In this document: positions 22,146-32,046 of the stretch, one piece after another | Layout of the letters: every line of letters begins with the position of its first letter | How positions within the stretch are numbered: the stretch's first letter is position 1 | Assembly (NCBI RefSeq): GCF_000224145.3 | Contig: NC_020169.2 | Coordinates: 2,534,861-2,598,860, forward strand | Source of the DNA: Ciona intestinalis | Taxonomy: Eukaryota; Chordata; Ascidiacea; Phlebobranchia; Cionidae | Direction: 5' to 3' | Length of the DNA: 64,000 nt | Program-made: the position numbers and the translations under genes | The notes under the pieces: generated by a model | The model's database searches: none | The model's input: the letters and a program-made list of their open reading frames with translations, nothing else | What the model was told of the DNA's origin: nothing

Positions 22146-22450
22146 NNNNNNNNNNNNNNNNNNNNNNNNNNNNNNNNNNNNNNNNNNNNNNNNNNNNNNN
22201 NNNNNNNNNNNNNNNNNNNNNNNNNNNNNNNNNNNNNNNNNNNNNNNNNNNNNNNNNNNNNNNNNNNNNNNNNNNNNNNNNNNNNNNNNNNNNNNNNNNN
22301 NNNNNNNNNNNNNNNNNNNNNNNNNNNNNNNNNNNNNNNNNNNNNNNNNNNNNNNNNNNNNNNNNNNNNNNNNNNNNNNNNNNNNNNNNNNNNNNNNNNN
22401 NNNNNNNNNNNNNNNNNNNNNNNNNNNNNNNNNNNNNNNNNNNNNNNNNN
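22146..22450. other. Assembly gap, 305 N
   Basis: Run of N. It abuts a tandem repeat on the right, which probably caused the gap. Its true size is unknown. Confidence 1.
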
Positions 22451-22680
22451 ATATTTTAGTTTTCAACAGCCAGGCTACCCTGGTAGCTTTTTTTTCACAT
22501 ATACCCAATCAAAAAAATCTATATTTTAGTTTTCAACAGCCAGGCTACCCTGGTAGCTATTTTTTCACACATACCCAATCAAAAAAATTTATATTTTAGT
22601 TTTCAACAGCCAGGCTACCCGGGTAGCTTTTTTTCACATATCCCCAATCAAAAAAATCTATATTTAAGTTTTTAACAGCC
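22451..22680 (+). repeat. 70 bp tandem repeat carrying a splice acceptor and exon start
   Basis: Units start at 22451, 22521, 22591 and about 22660 (ATATTTTAGTTTTCAACAGC, CAGGCTACCCTGGTAGCT, then a T-rich stretch and ACCCAATC). The units are 69-70 bases and nearly identical. Each holds a candidate acceptor (TATATTTTAG) and the start of the tail exon found in the gene at 43829-45273. The array may extend into the gap. Confidence 0.85.
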
Positions 22681-22831
22681 AGGCTACCCTGGTAGCTACC
22701 CAATGGTCTGGACTACAGGTCTAGCATACCCATGTTTACCAATACACTATCCCTATAATAATGGTAGCATTGTAATGATATGTTGTAGTGATGTGTTCGT
22801 ATGGTACTTTACTGTTTTATATTTTTTATGA
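22668..22831 (+). pseudogene. Orphan tail exon of a Shisa-like paralogue
   Basis: From about 22668 the sequence encodes QQPGYPGSYPMVWTTGLAYP then CLPIHYPYNNGS. It aligns codon by codon with the last exon at 45119-45273 (QQPGYPGSYPMVQTTGQAYP). The downstream half has diverged: the PPPYP end is absent and the frame runs on to a stop ending at 22831. No signal, cysteine or membrane exon is visible on this side of the gap. It could be the end of a gene mostly inside the gap or a relic. Confidence 0.6.
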
Positions 22832-23847
22832 TCTATATGTTTTGCGTGAACCGTTGTGTTTTTAAGAGTCGATCGCATGGTTTTGTTAAGTGACATTCAG
22901 TTTCCCCTTGGTTGTGTGATCGCGTGCACGGGCCGATTGGCAATACAAGATATAAAACGTTACAGCAGCAATGTGCTAGACCCAGGTTCCGTATATACCC
23001 AACAGCCTCCCCCGAGTTTAATTTCATTGCATAGAAATTAATATTTTGTTTTTGTGTCAAAAAACTATTCATTGTTTATTCGAACTTTCTGTAAGATATA
23101 TGTAGCATATACGCGTAAATCGAAACAAGTACACGCATAAAATAAAATGTTTATTGTATTAATTTACAGCATAATAAACCACACGTGTAATATGATGGAT
23201 ATATAGGGAAGCGAACGTTTATTTACAACTGTTTAAGAAAAATGATTAATTTTAGTTCGGAAACTGCATCTGCTCATTATTATACCTTTATGCCATGACC
23301 TGCTGCGTGATTATAAATAGCAAGCCTATTCATGGCAAAGAATCGACGTATAAAGTTACTATGGCGTTTGCAGTTTGTCGGTTTAAGTATGCTTTCATTG
23401 TTGCCACGTTCTGGCAATTGAATGCAGTATTTCGCAAGCAGCTATTTGTATCTGAAATAATCGCAATATATAGTAGGGTGCGGAAGATGGGACATCTTTT
23501 TGTTCTATTTTCGTATTCCATTTGGTAGTAAACAAAGAAAATTCAAAGAATTATGAAACTGCATCCTCACGACTTCAAAAAACCGTTGTTAATTGTTTAA
23601 ATATTTGGATATTATGCACCCTACAAAATATATAATGCAATCAAGACTGCATTACAACGTCTGACAGATTTTGTTGCAGTTACAGACTATAAGGTGTAAT
23701 ATGTAGTCGTGTTTACTTAGTACAACCATAAAAAGGATAGTACAGGCGTGTAATAATAAAATCTTAACACACTATTTGATTAGCTTATATCAACACTGCA
23801 TGTGAATTTTTAAAGATTTAAAAGTACGCCGTCAATAAAAAGAGAAG
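22832..23847. other. Intergenic
   Basis: One truncated MITE (separate entry). Otherwise AT-rich with no supported gene. The last few hundred bases are the promoter side of the multi-module gene. Confidence 0.5.
23469..23624 (-). mobile_element. MITE, right end eroded
   Basis: The left inverted end and GGTAGTAAACAAAG are intact. The right end is reduced to CACCCTAC. Confidence 0.8.
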
Positions 23848-26800
23848 ATGGATTTCGTAAAAAAATCAGCCTTTTTAATGTTGCTGAGTCTACAAATCAG
23901 TTCAGTATTATGTAAGTTGTATTTGGTTTAAAAATAATTACAAACTAAAATATTTCGTAACATATATAGTACAGTGGGGGAAGATGGGGCACCTACTTAT
24001 TCTATTTTCTCGTCCAATTTGGTATTTAAAAAAATCAAAGAAAAACTCCCATAGGCCGTTGTTAATTGTTTAAAACACGATCAGGATATTTGGATACTAT
24101 GTGCTAAAGCTGTCACATCTCCCCCTACCCTACTGTAAGTTGGCTGTTGTTTCGTTGCAGCTAATTGCTCAAGCTCCAGCAGCACACGCCCGAGATCGAA
24201 ACTATGTTGCACACAAGGAAGTATTGGCGCAGGTTATTGTTTAAATATATGGCCAACATGCGGCACTACCACCAACGCGAGTGCAAGTCCTGGTTCAGGT
24301 AATCCTACACTTGGTTTAAATTTGTTGTTTGAGTATCTTTACCACCGTTAGAGTGTCAATTCTGTTTTCCCAATCCATATGGTAGTAAACAAACAACAAT
24401 CAAAGAATTTCGAAACCGCATACTCACGACTTCCATAGGCCGTTGTTATTTGTTTAAAACACGATCAGGACATTTGGATATTATGTGCTACAGGTGTCCC
24501 ATCTTCCCCCACCCCACTATAGTTTATTGGTAAAGTTGTTCATCGGCCGGCAATATAAACATGTTGTTCACCAGGCAGCAGCAATAGTTAAATTGCACGA
24601 AAACTTAACCATCTAGTGTATTGTACTGGTTTAACTTTAATCATTCTACTTTTGCTATTTACAGTTCGTTGCTCAACCCACATCGATTGTCCAGGATCAG
24701 AGTTTTGCTATACAAGGGGAGCGGTGTATTGTTCACCATTCAGTGCAACCACAAAAAAGCCGAGTAAGTTGCAGTATATAGTAGGGTGGGGAAAGATGGG
24801 ACACATTTTAGCTCCATTTCTCGTCCCATTTAGTAGTAAACAAAGCATATTTAAAGAATTATAAAACCGTCTGCTCACGACTTCCATAGACCGTTGTTAG
24901 TTGTTCAAAACATGATCAGGATGTTTGTATATTATTATCTTTCCCCCACACTAATATATAGTAGGTTGGGGAACGATGGGACACCTTTAGCACATCACAT
25001 TCAAACAGTGTCATACTGTTCGCATGAACGACGTATAAAAGCGGCAAGGTGTTGGGGTAATGGGCCTAAATCGCAGTTTATTGGGAAAGATCTTAACCAC
25101 ATAGAATAGAAAGTTCAATATTTTTTAGGGTATAGTATGTTGCTCTTATTTTGTTTGCAGCTAATTGCTCAAACCATTTTGACTGCCCGGGATTGGAATT
25201 TTGTTGCACTCAAGGAAGTGGCGTTGGTTATTGTTCGGAGACATTCCGGTGTAAAACTACGACCACTACCACCACCACTACCACTACTACAAAACCAAAA
25301 TCAGGTAGGTTAACCTATACCTTATCAAATATGTTATAGTCAAATATCTCTACCAGCGTGGAAAATCATTTTACATCTTCCCCCATCCTAGCTATATCAA
25401 TTGTTCCGTAAAAACACATCATTGTAAATAAACGGTACCTGATAGAATACTGAATTTCGTGTGTGTCATTGGGGAAGTGATTTAACGGACATTACTTTTA
25501 ACAACTCATTCTTCACTAATGGATTGTCTAAATCCATACCTAGTAAAATATCCCACTAAGTTATATGTGTGGTAACTCGCATAGGGTGACATTTCTGCTG
25601 CCCTGCCGCACAGTTACAAATAAGTATCATTCATTCAAAACCCTGATATATACTGCGTATTTGTGTCTGATTTCGATGCGGGGGGTAAGTGGAGGACAGA
25701 GGTCCGTTTCATGAGTTGTAACAGTCGCGAGACTCTGTGACGGAGTCATACTGTTCGCATGAACGACGTATAAAAGCGGCAAGGTGTTGGGGTAATGGGC
25801 CTAAATCGCAGTTTAATGGCAAAGATCTCAACCACACAGAATAGAAAGTTCAATATTTTTTAGGGTATAGTATGTTGCTCTTATTTTGTTTGCAGCTAAT
25901 TGCTCAAACCATTTTGACTGCCCGGGATTGGAACTTTGTTGCACTCAAGGAAGTGGCGTTGGTTATTGTTCGGAAGCATTCCGGTGTAAAACCTATACCT
26001 TATCAAGTACGTTATAGTCAAATATCTCTACCAGCGTGAATGATCATTTTTTATTATAATTTATTGGTAAAGTTTTCACTGGGCGGAAATACGAAATGTA
26101 TTTGTTTACGAGGCAGTATAGCAATAGTTATTGTACATTAATTACAGCAGCACAATTACACAGTCATCCATAGTGTATTATTTTGTTTGCAGCTAATTGC
26201 TCAAACCATTTTGACTGCCCGGGATTGGAACTTTGTTGCACTCAAGGAAGTGGCGTTGGTTATTGTTCGGAGACATTCCGGTGTAAAACTACGACCACTA
26301 CCCCCACCACAACTATGGCTACCACAACTATGACTACCACCACCACTACTACAAAACCGAAATCAGGTATAGGTTAACCTATACCTTATCAAGTATGTTA
26401 TAGTCAAATATCTCTACCAGCGTGGAAGATCATTTTTTATTATAGTTTATTGCTAAAGTTTTCACTGGGCGGAAATACGAAATGTAGTTGTTTACGAGGC
26501 AGTATAGCAATAGTTATTGTACATTAATTATAGCAGCACAATTACAGTCATCCATAGTGTATTATTGTGTTTGCAGCTAATTGCTCAAACCATTTTGACT
26601 GCCCGGGATTGGAACTTTGTTGCACTCAAGGAAGTGGCGTTGGTTATTGTTCGGAGACATTCCGGTGTAAAACTACGACCACTACCACCACCACTACCAC
26701 TACTACAAAACCAAAATCAGGTAGTTTAACCTATACCTTATCAAGTATGTTATAGTCCAATATCTCTACCAGCGTGGAAGATCATTTTTTATTATAATTT

Positions 26801-29745
26801 ATTGCTAAAGTTTTCACTGGGCGNNNNNNNNNNNNNNNNNNNNNNNNNNNNNNNNNNNNNNNNNNNNNNNNNNCAAAGCATATTTAAAGAGTTATAAAAC
26901 CGTATGCTCACGACTTCCATAGACCGTTGTTAGTTGTTCAAAACATGATCAGGATGTTTGTATATTATTATCTTTCCCCCACACTAATATATAGTAGGTT
27001 GGGGAAAGATGGGACACCTTTANCACATCACATTCAAACAGTGTCATACTGTTCGCATGAACGACGTATAAAAGCGGCAAGGTGTTGGGGAAATGGGCCT
27101 AAATCGCAGTTTAATGGCAAAGATCTCAACCACACAGAATAGAAAGTTCAATATTTTTTAGGGTATAGTATGTTGCTCTTCTTTTGTTTGCAGCTAATTG
27201 CTCAAACCATTTTGACTGCCCGGGATTGGAATTTTGTTGCACTCAAGGAAGTGGCGTTGGTTATTGTTCGGAGACATTCCGGTGTAAAACTACGACCACT
27301 ACCCCCACCACAACTATGGCTACCACAACTATGACTACCACCACCACTACTACAAAACCGAAATCAGGTAGGTTAACCCAGTGCTCTACAACCTTTTTTG
27401 GGTTGGTGAACCCTCAAAGTTGTTGCGACGAACTCACGCACCCCTGATTGCTTTAACGTAAAAATAATGACGTTTCTCGATTCCCAGTTATGCGAATATA
27501 GAATTCATATAAAAAAAAAACTGTAGGAAAGTGGCCAAATTTGTTTAAAATGTTCAAAACTGAATATTATTGCTGAAAATTGTTTAAGTTTGTGATGCAC
27601 CCTTGTATACACTTTTGTTTTGGAGCACCCCTGGCATATTTTGGTGCACCATGCACACCGGTTGAAGAGCACTGGGTTAACCTATACCTTATCAAGTATG
27701 TTATAGTCAAATATCTCTACCAGCGTGGAAGATCATTTTTTATTATAATTTATTGCTAAAGTTTTCACCGGGCGGAAATACGAAATGTAGTTGTTTACGA
27801 GGCAGTATAGCAATAGTTATTGTACATTAATTATAGCAGCACAATTACAGTCATCCATAGTGTATTATTTTGTTTGCAGCTAATTGCTCAAACCATTTTG
27901 ACTGCCCGGGATTGGAACTTTGTTGCACTCAAGGAAGTGGCGTTGGTTATTGTTCGGAGACATTCCGGTGTAAAACTACGACCACTATCCCCACCACAAC
28001 TATGACTACCACCACCACTACTACAAAACCGAAATCAGGTAGGTTAACCTATACCTTATCAAGTATGGTATAGTCAAATATCTCTACCAGCGTGGAAGAT
28101 CATTTTTTTATAGTTTATTTCTAAAGTTTTCACTGGGCGGAAATACGAAATGTAGTTGTTTACGAGGCAGTATAGCAATAGTTATTGTACATTAATTATA
28201 GCAGCACAATTACAGTCATCCATAGTGTATTATTGGTTTTTGCTGGCTATAAACAATTCTAACACTTTTGTTATTTACAGTTCGTTGCTCAAGTGCCCGG
28301 GATTGCGCAGAAAACGAGTTATGTTACAACAGAGGAACTTCCTCGAGTTACTGCTTACGCATCAGCACAACCACAAGAGAGCCGGTGTCCGGTACGTCAC
28401 GGTAAACATAATTTTAGTATAGGGTGGAGGGAGATGGGACACTTTTGGGACATAATGTACAAATATGTTGATCGTGTCTTAAACAATTAACAACGGTATA
28501 TGGCAGTCGTGAAGATGCAGTTTTATAATTCTTTCATTGTTCTTTATTTACTACCAAATGGAACAAAAAAATTGATTAAAAAGTATTCCATCTTTCCCCG
28601 CCCCACTATATATATATATATATATATAAAAGCTGTTCTGAGCATTGTGTATATTGTAGTTCGTTGCTCCAGCTCTCTTCCCTGTCCGGGACCACAAAGT
28701 TGTTGTTCATCAAGAAATTTCTCAAGTTATTGTTCAACTGGGCCATGTAGGAAAATTCTCCACGAACGCCCTCCATTTGAGAGGTAATCAGACCATCACA
28801 CCAAATCGTGCACACGCAGCGCTTTTGCTTGATTTTATAAAATTATAAAGTTTTCTGGCATTGCCTTAACATTGGCTTTTAATATATATTTTAGCTTTTC
28901 TACCAACGATTTGGATGTAATTATTATCTTGTGTTTTGTAATCGGGGCGTTAGCAATCGTGGGATTCGGTGTTCGGAAGTATTACAGACCCCGCACTGTG
29001 ACCGGCAACATAAGGCCCCAAGTAAACATACCGCGTAACCTTCGGCAAAGTAAGCACATCGTCGTGGTTTAAATTTGCTTGTATCGAAATTTAACTATTA
29101 CTTCCAGTACATATCCACGTTACAACCGATATAGTAGGGTGGGGAAGATGGAACACCTTTAGCACATAATTTCCAAATATCCTGATCGCGTTTAAAAAAT
29201 AAACAACGGCCTACGGGAGTTGTGAGGATACGGTTTTATAAATCTTTGAATGTTTTTTGTGTGCTACCAAATGGGATGAGGAAATAGAATGAGCAGGTGT
29301 CCCATCCTCCCCCATTGTACTTTATAAATAAATACACAATTGATAATCCTGGTAGCCACCAAAAGAATTTACATTTGTTTTCTTCAGAATAGTTGAATGA
29401 ATATATTTTATTTTTCCTAGGATTACGGACAACGACAGTTGTTATAACACGGATGTATGGTTTTGTACACATCATGCCCGCTTACAAAATTAAGATTAAA
29501 CAGTATACAGCCTACACTTCTCTTTTTTGGTTTACTAAACTAAACCAATGATAGTAGTATTATAATAGACCAATGTATCAAAGTAACATGCAAACAATTT
29601 GCTTTCACCAGATCCTGGATTCGAACAACAAGAAAGCTACTCTATGGCTGAAATAAATGACCAAGCTGTCCCAGACACGCCTGCTACACCACAACCACCA
29701 TATAACCCAACATGGTATGGAACACATAGCATACAAGAAGTTTAA
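23848..29745 (+). CDS. Multi-module Shisa-like (STMC6-type) single-pass membrane protein
   Basis: Thirteen exons: 23848-23911, 24161-24298, 24665-24763, 25161-25304, 25896-26006, 26193-26366, 26577-26720, 27194-27367, 27880-28038, 28281-28391, 28660-28783, 28895-29049, 29612-29745; 1731 bases, 576 residues as read, and a 50 N gap may hide more. Exon 1 is a signal peptide (MDFVKKSAFLMLLSLQISSV). Exons 2-11 each encode one cysteine module; six are near copies of NCSNHFDCPGLEFCC then TQGSGVGYCSETFRC (spacing C-x5-C-x5-CC-x8-C-x5-C), followed by Thr-rich linkers (mucin-like) and KPKSG. Repeated modules are phase 1-1, the last is 1-2. Exon 12 holds the membrane span (DVIIILCFVIGALAIVGFG) and basic KYYRPR. 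Exon 13 is a cytosolic tail with QPPYNP. Six cysteines with a central CC plus a PY-containing tail resemble Shisa-like transmembrane adaptors, but a ten-module form is not one I know. WAP is less likely, since WAP needs eight cysteines. Confidence 0.8.
23965..24137 (-). mobile_element. MITE in intron 1 of the multi-module gene
   Basis: Left end TATAGTACAGTGGGGGAAGA, right end CCCCCTACCCTACTGTA. It ends 23 bases before exon 2. Confidence 0.85.
24352..24521 (-). mobile_element. MITE, left end missing
   Basis: Internal GGTAGTAAACAAAC onward and the right end CCCCCACCCCACTATA are present. It lies in intron 2 of the multi-module gene. Confidence 0.8.
24777..24960 (-). mobile_element. MITE 13 bases after a splice donor
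   Basis: It begins just after the donor of exon 3 (GTAAGTTGCAGTA). The right end is eroded to CCCCCACACTAATATATA. Confidence 0.85.
24959..25004 (+). mobile_element. MITE left-end fragment
   Basis: TATAGTAGGTTGGGGAACGA through TTTAGCACATCA, then it breaks into unrelated sequence. It abuts the previous copy end to end. Confidence 0.75.
25455..25645 (-). mobile_element. SINE, reversed, diverged
   Basis: Read on the minus strand: GCGAGTTACCACAC, ATGGATTTAGACAATCCATT, AGTGAAGAATGAG and GTCCGTTAAATC follow the order of the SINE core. It lies in the intron before the exon at 25896. Confidence 0.65.
26824..26873. other. Assembly gap, 50 N
   Basis: A run of 50 N inside an intron of the multi-module gene, flanked by segmental repeats. 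A single N also occurs at 27023. Its true size may differ and could include another module. Confidence 1.
26874..27037 (-). mobile_element. MITE remnant pair copied with its segment
   Basis: 26874-26992 and the adjoining fragment to 27037 repeat the arrangement at 24837-25004, including the head-to-tail junction, so they were copied as part of the segment rather than inserted independently. Confidence 0.8.
27379..27674. mobile_element. Non-autonomous hAT-type DNA transposon, 296 bp
   Basis: Termini CAGTGCTCTACAACC and, reversed, CAGTGCTCTTCAACC. An exact 8-base duplication GGTTAACC lies at 27371-27378 and 27675-27682. It sits 11 bases into the intron after the exon ending 27367 and leaves the donor intact. 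It is absent from the sister intron copies, so it inserted after the duplication. Confidence 0.9.
28416..28610 (+). mobile_element. MITE
   Basis: Left end TATAGGGTGGAGGGAGATGG, right end CCCCGCCCCACTATA running into a TA microsatellite (28605-28627). Between the exons at 28281 and 28660. Confidence 0.85.
29130..29326 (+). mobile_element. MITE
   Basis: Complete copy in the last intron of the multi-module gene; right end CCTCCCCCATTGTACTT. Confidence 0.85.
29390..29492 (+). mobile_element. SINE fragment
   Basis: ACAACGACAGTTGTTATAAC and CATCATGCCCGCTTACAAA match the SINE middle. Both ends are lost. Confidence 0.6.
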
Positions 29746-29939
29746 TCAAGCACATTTTACACGAACTTCGTATTGTTTTGTTACGTCACAATAATTGATT
29801 GATCGTCACAATCCATAGAATCGATGAAAATAGCATAAAATGACAAAATTTATAAAACAAAGTGTCCTGTGGTAAAGTTTTTTTGTCTTGTTGTGTTTAC
29901 ACAGGCTAATTAAGTACAATGCTTTGCCTTCTACTGATT

Positions 29940-30132
29940 TTTACTGTGGGGAAAGATGGGACACCTTTAGCGCATGCTATCCGAATATCCTGATCGTGTT
30001 TTAAACAATTAACAACGGTCTATGGGAGTTGTGAGGATACGGTTTTATAATTCTTTAAATTATTTTTTTACTACCAAATATAGGAAAAGAAAAAGGAATA
30101 AATAGGTGTACCATCTCTTCCACCGCACTATA
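29940..30132 (+). mobile_element. MITE
   Basis: Begins TTACTGTGGGGAAAGATGGG, ends CCACCGCACTATA. Confidence 0.85.
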
Positions 30133-30589
30133 TTTCATTTCTATTTGATATGGCCGAAATTTTACAGGCAGTTTTATTTTGTCAAATATATAAACATACA
30201 CATTCTAAGGCTCTGTGTGTTTTATGTCATATTCAATAACACGAACAGATGGACCTGCGACTGAACCAACGTTCGCTAAATTTTACTCTTGAGGACCGAA
30301 CACGCCGCAGGCAAAATATAAATTACAGCCTAAATTTGTGTTAAATGTAGCGTTATAATGTCGCTGTAAAATTACTGGTATAGTTTTGGCAAAGTTCTGT
30401 AATATTCCACTCACAGTCTGAACTATTTTCCCTGTGAGTGTTTTATAAAGCTTATATGACCCATAGGTCACGAATAACAGAAATACCTATAACGCAAATA
30501 TGCACCGTGTTTCACTGAGGGTATAAATAAAGCGGAAGAGAAGGCGTTACAGCTCACAGATGTCATGACGTTAGTAAGGTCAAAGTCGT

Positions 30590-30788
30590 ATACATTAGAG
30601 TGGGGAAAGATGGGACACTTCTTCATTCTATTTTCTCGTCACATTTAGTAGTAAACAAAAAAATTCAAAGAATTATAAAACCGTATCCTCACGACTCCCA
30701 TATAGACCGTTGTTAATTGTTTAATACACGATCAAGATATTTGGATATAATGTGCTAATCGTGTGCCATCTTCCCCACAGTACTATAC
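30590..30788 (-). mobile_element. MITE
   Basis: Begins TACATTAGAGTGGGGAAAGA, ends CATCTTCCCCACAGTACTAT. Confidence 0.85.
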
Positions 30789-31008
30789 ATATAATTCCGC
30801 CAAAGCGCACAAAAGAAAAGTTAGGAGCGTTATACATCAATGGCAGTATAAGGTATAACTGTATGTTGGTTGAGAGCACTTTGTAATTCATTTCGGGTAT
30901 TTATATATAGTTGTATGGAACACATACTTCCTTCTATCTGTGTAGAGGTAATGTCCCACGGCAAAGCAAGTAACGGGGTGCTGTGGTTATAGGGCAAGAT
31001 CGACTGTG

Positions 31009-31209
31009 TATAGTACTGTGTGGTAAGATTGGACGCACTTTTAGCACATAATATCCAAATATCCTGATCGTGTTTCAAACAATTAACAACGGTCTATATG
31101 GGAATGGTGGGGATATGGTTTTACAGTTCTTTTAATTTTATTTGTTTACTACTAAATAAGACGGGAAAATAGAATACAAAGGTGTCTCGTCCTACCCCAC
31201 CCTACTATA
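31009..31209 (+). mobile_element. MITE
   Basis: Begins TATAGTACTGTGTGGTAAGA, ends CCTACCCCACCCTACTATAT. Confidence 0.85.
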
Positions 31210-31564
31210 TGTCTAACCCTTACTGCATAGTTCGCAGCATCGTCAGTTCTCATCGTCAGTTCTTTTTTTGTGCATAGCTTATTAACCATCATAAGATGAA
31301 TTAATTAAGATGCGTAATACAGGCAAATACCATAAGACTATACGTTCAATTTGGTAAACAACCAACGCTACACCGCAGTACCGCAGAACGATTAATCGGT
31401 ATTTATTATTGTTCTTACTAAACATACAATGTGAGACACACGAAGTTCCACCACAACAACATAAGAGAAGTACGCGCTTCATATCAGCGACTGAAAATAT
31501 TTACAATCGAAATCTATACAAACTATTTTACATATTGAGTCTTCAACTACAACATATGAAAGAA

Positions 31565-31845
31565 TCCGCTGAGAACAACATGATTTCGCCGCTGCGTATA
31601 TAGTATAATATAGTAGGGTGGGAGAAGATGGGACACGTTTTCATTCGATTTTCTCGAAACAATATGGTAGTAAACAAAGAACATTCAATGAATTATAAAA
31701 CTGTATTCTCACGATTCCCCATAGACCGTTGTTAAATGTTTAAAACACGACCAGGATATTTAGACATTATGTGCTAAAGGTGTCCCATCTTCCCCCACTC
31801 TACTATATCAAGCTACAGCGGCGAAATCATGTTGTTCTTAGCGGA
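31565..31845. repeat. Inverted repeat of about 33 bp enclosing a MITE
   Basis: 31565-31598 (TCCGCTGAGAACAACATGAT then TTCGCCGCTG) is the near-perfect reverse complement of 31813-31845. The reversed MITE at 31609-31808 lies between the arms, giving a long composite hairpin. Confidence 0.85.
31609..31808 (-). mobile_element. MITE inside the inverted repeat
   Basis: Complete copy TATAGTAGGGTGGGAGAAGA to CCCCCACTCTACTATA. Confidence 0.9.
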
Positions 31846-32046
31846 ATGAAAAGGTGTCCCATCTCCCCCCACCCTACTATATATAAAGTTTGCCGCTAGC
31901 GTTGTGGTGTTAATATGTCTTATGCGGAAAGCTTTATACGCCTTATTTACCAGAGGAACAGATCAGTTTTCAAACTTTATTTTATTTTTTTTTTAAAGAT
32001 TTATATAATTTACCAAACTTGTGAGTAAAACTTCAAAGGAAGAAAT

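Larger units (their letters stand above)
24837..28280 (+). repeat. Segmental tandem duplications carrying the cysteine exons
   Basis: Exon plus intron blocks are copied several times. Bases 24837-25304 recur at 26874-27340, and the part CATACTGTTCGCATGAACGA to TTGCAG is found a third time at about 25749-25895. A second intron type (ACCTATACCTTATCAAGTA ... GCAGCACAATTACA) precedes the exons at 26193, 26577, 27880 and 28281. The exons at 26193 and 26577 are 384 bases apart. Sequence similarity is high, so duplications are recent or homogenised. The gap at 26824-26873 is likely a collapsed copy. Confidence 0.85.
29746..32046. other. Intergenic, MITE-rich
   Basis: It holds four MITE copies (separate entries) and one partial right end at 31846-31884. 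I see no conserved ORF in the remaining 1.3 kb. Confidence 0.6.

Noticed and set aside
22095-22508. Open frames spanning the N run
   Set aside because: They exist only because N was treated as open sequence.
22451-22680. Regular 70 bp repeats considered as a CRISPR-like array
   Set aside because: No distinct spacers; units are head-to-tail copies of an acceptor-exon segment in a eukaryotic genome.
25161-28038. WAP or EGF identity for the cysteine modules
   Set aside because: WAP needs eight cysteines and EGF a different spacing; here there are six with a central CC.
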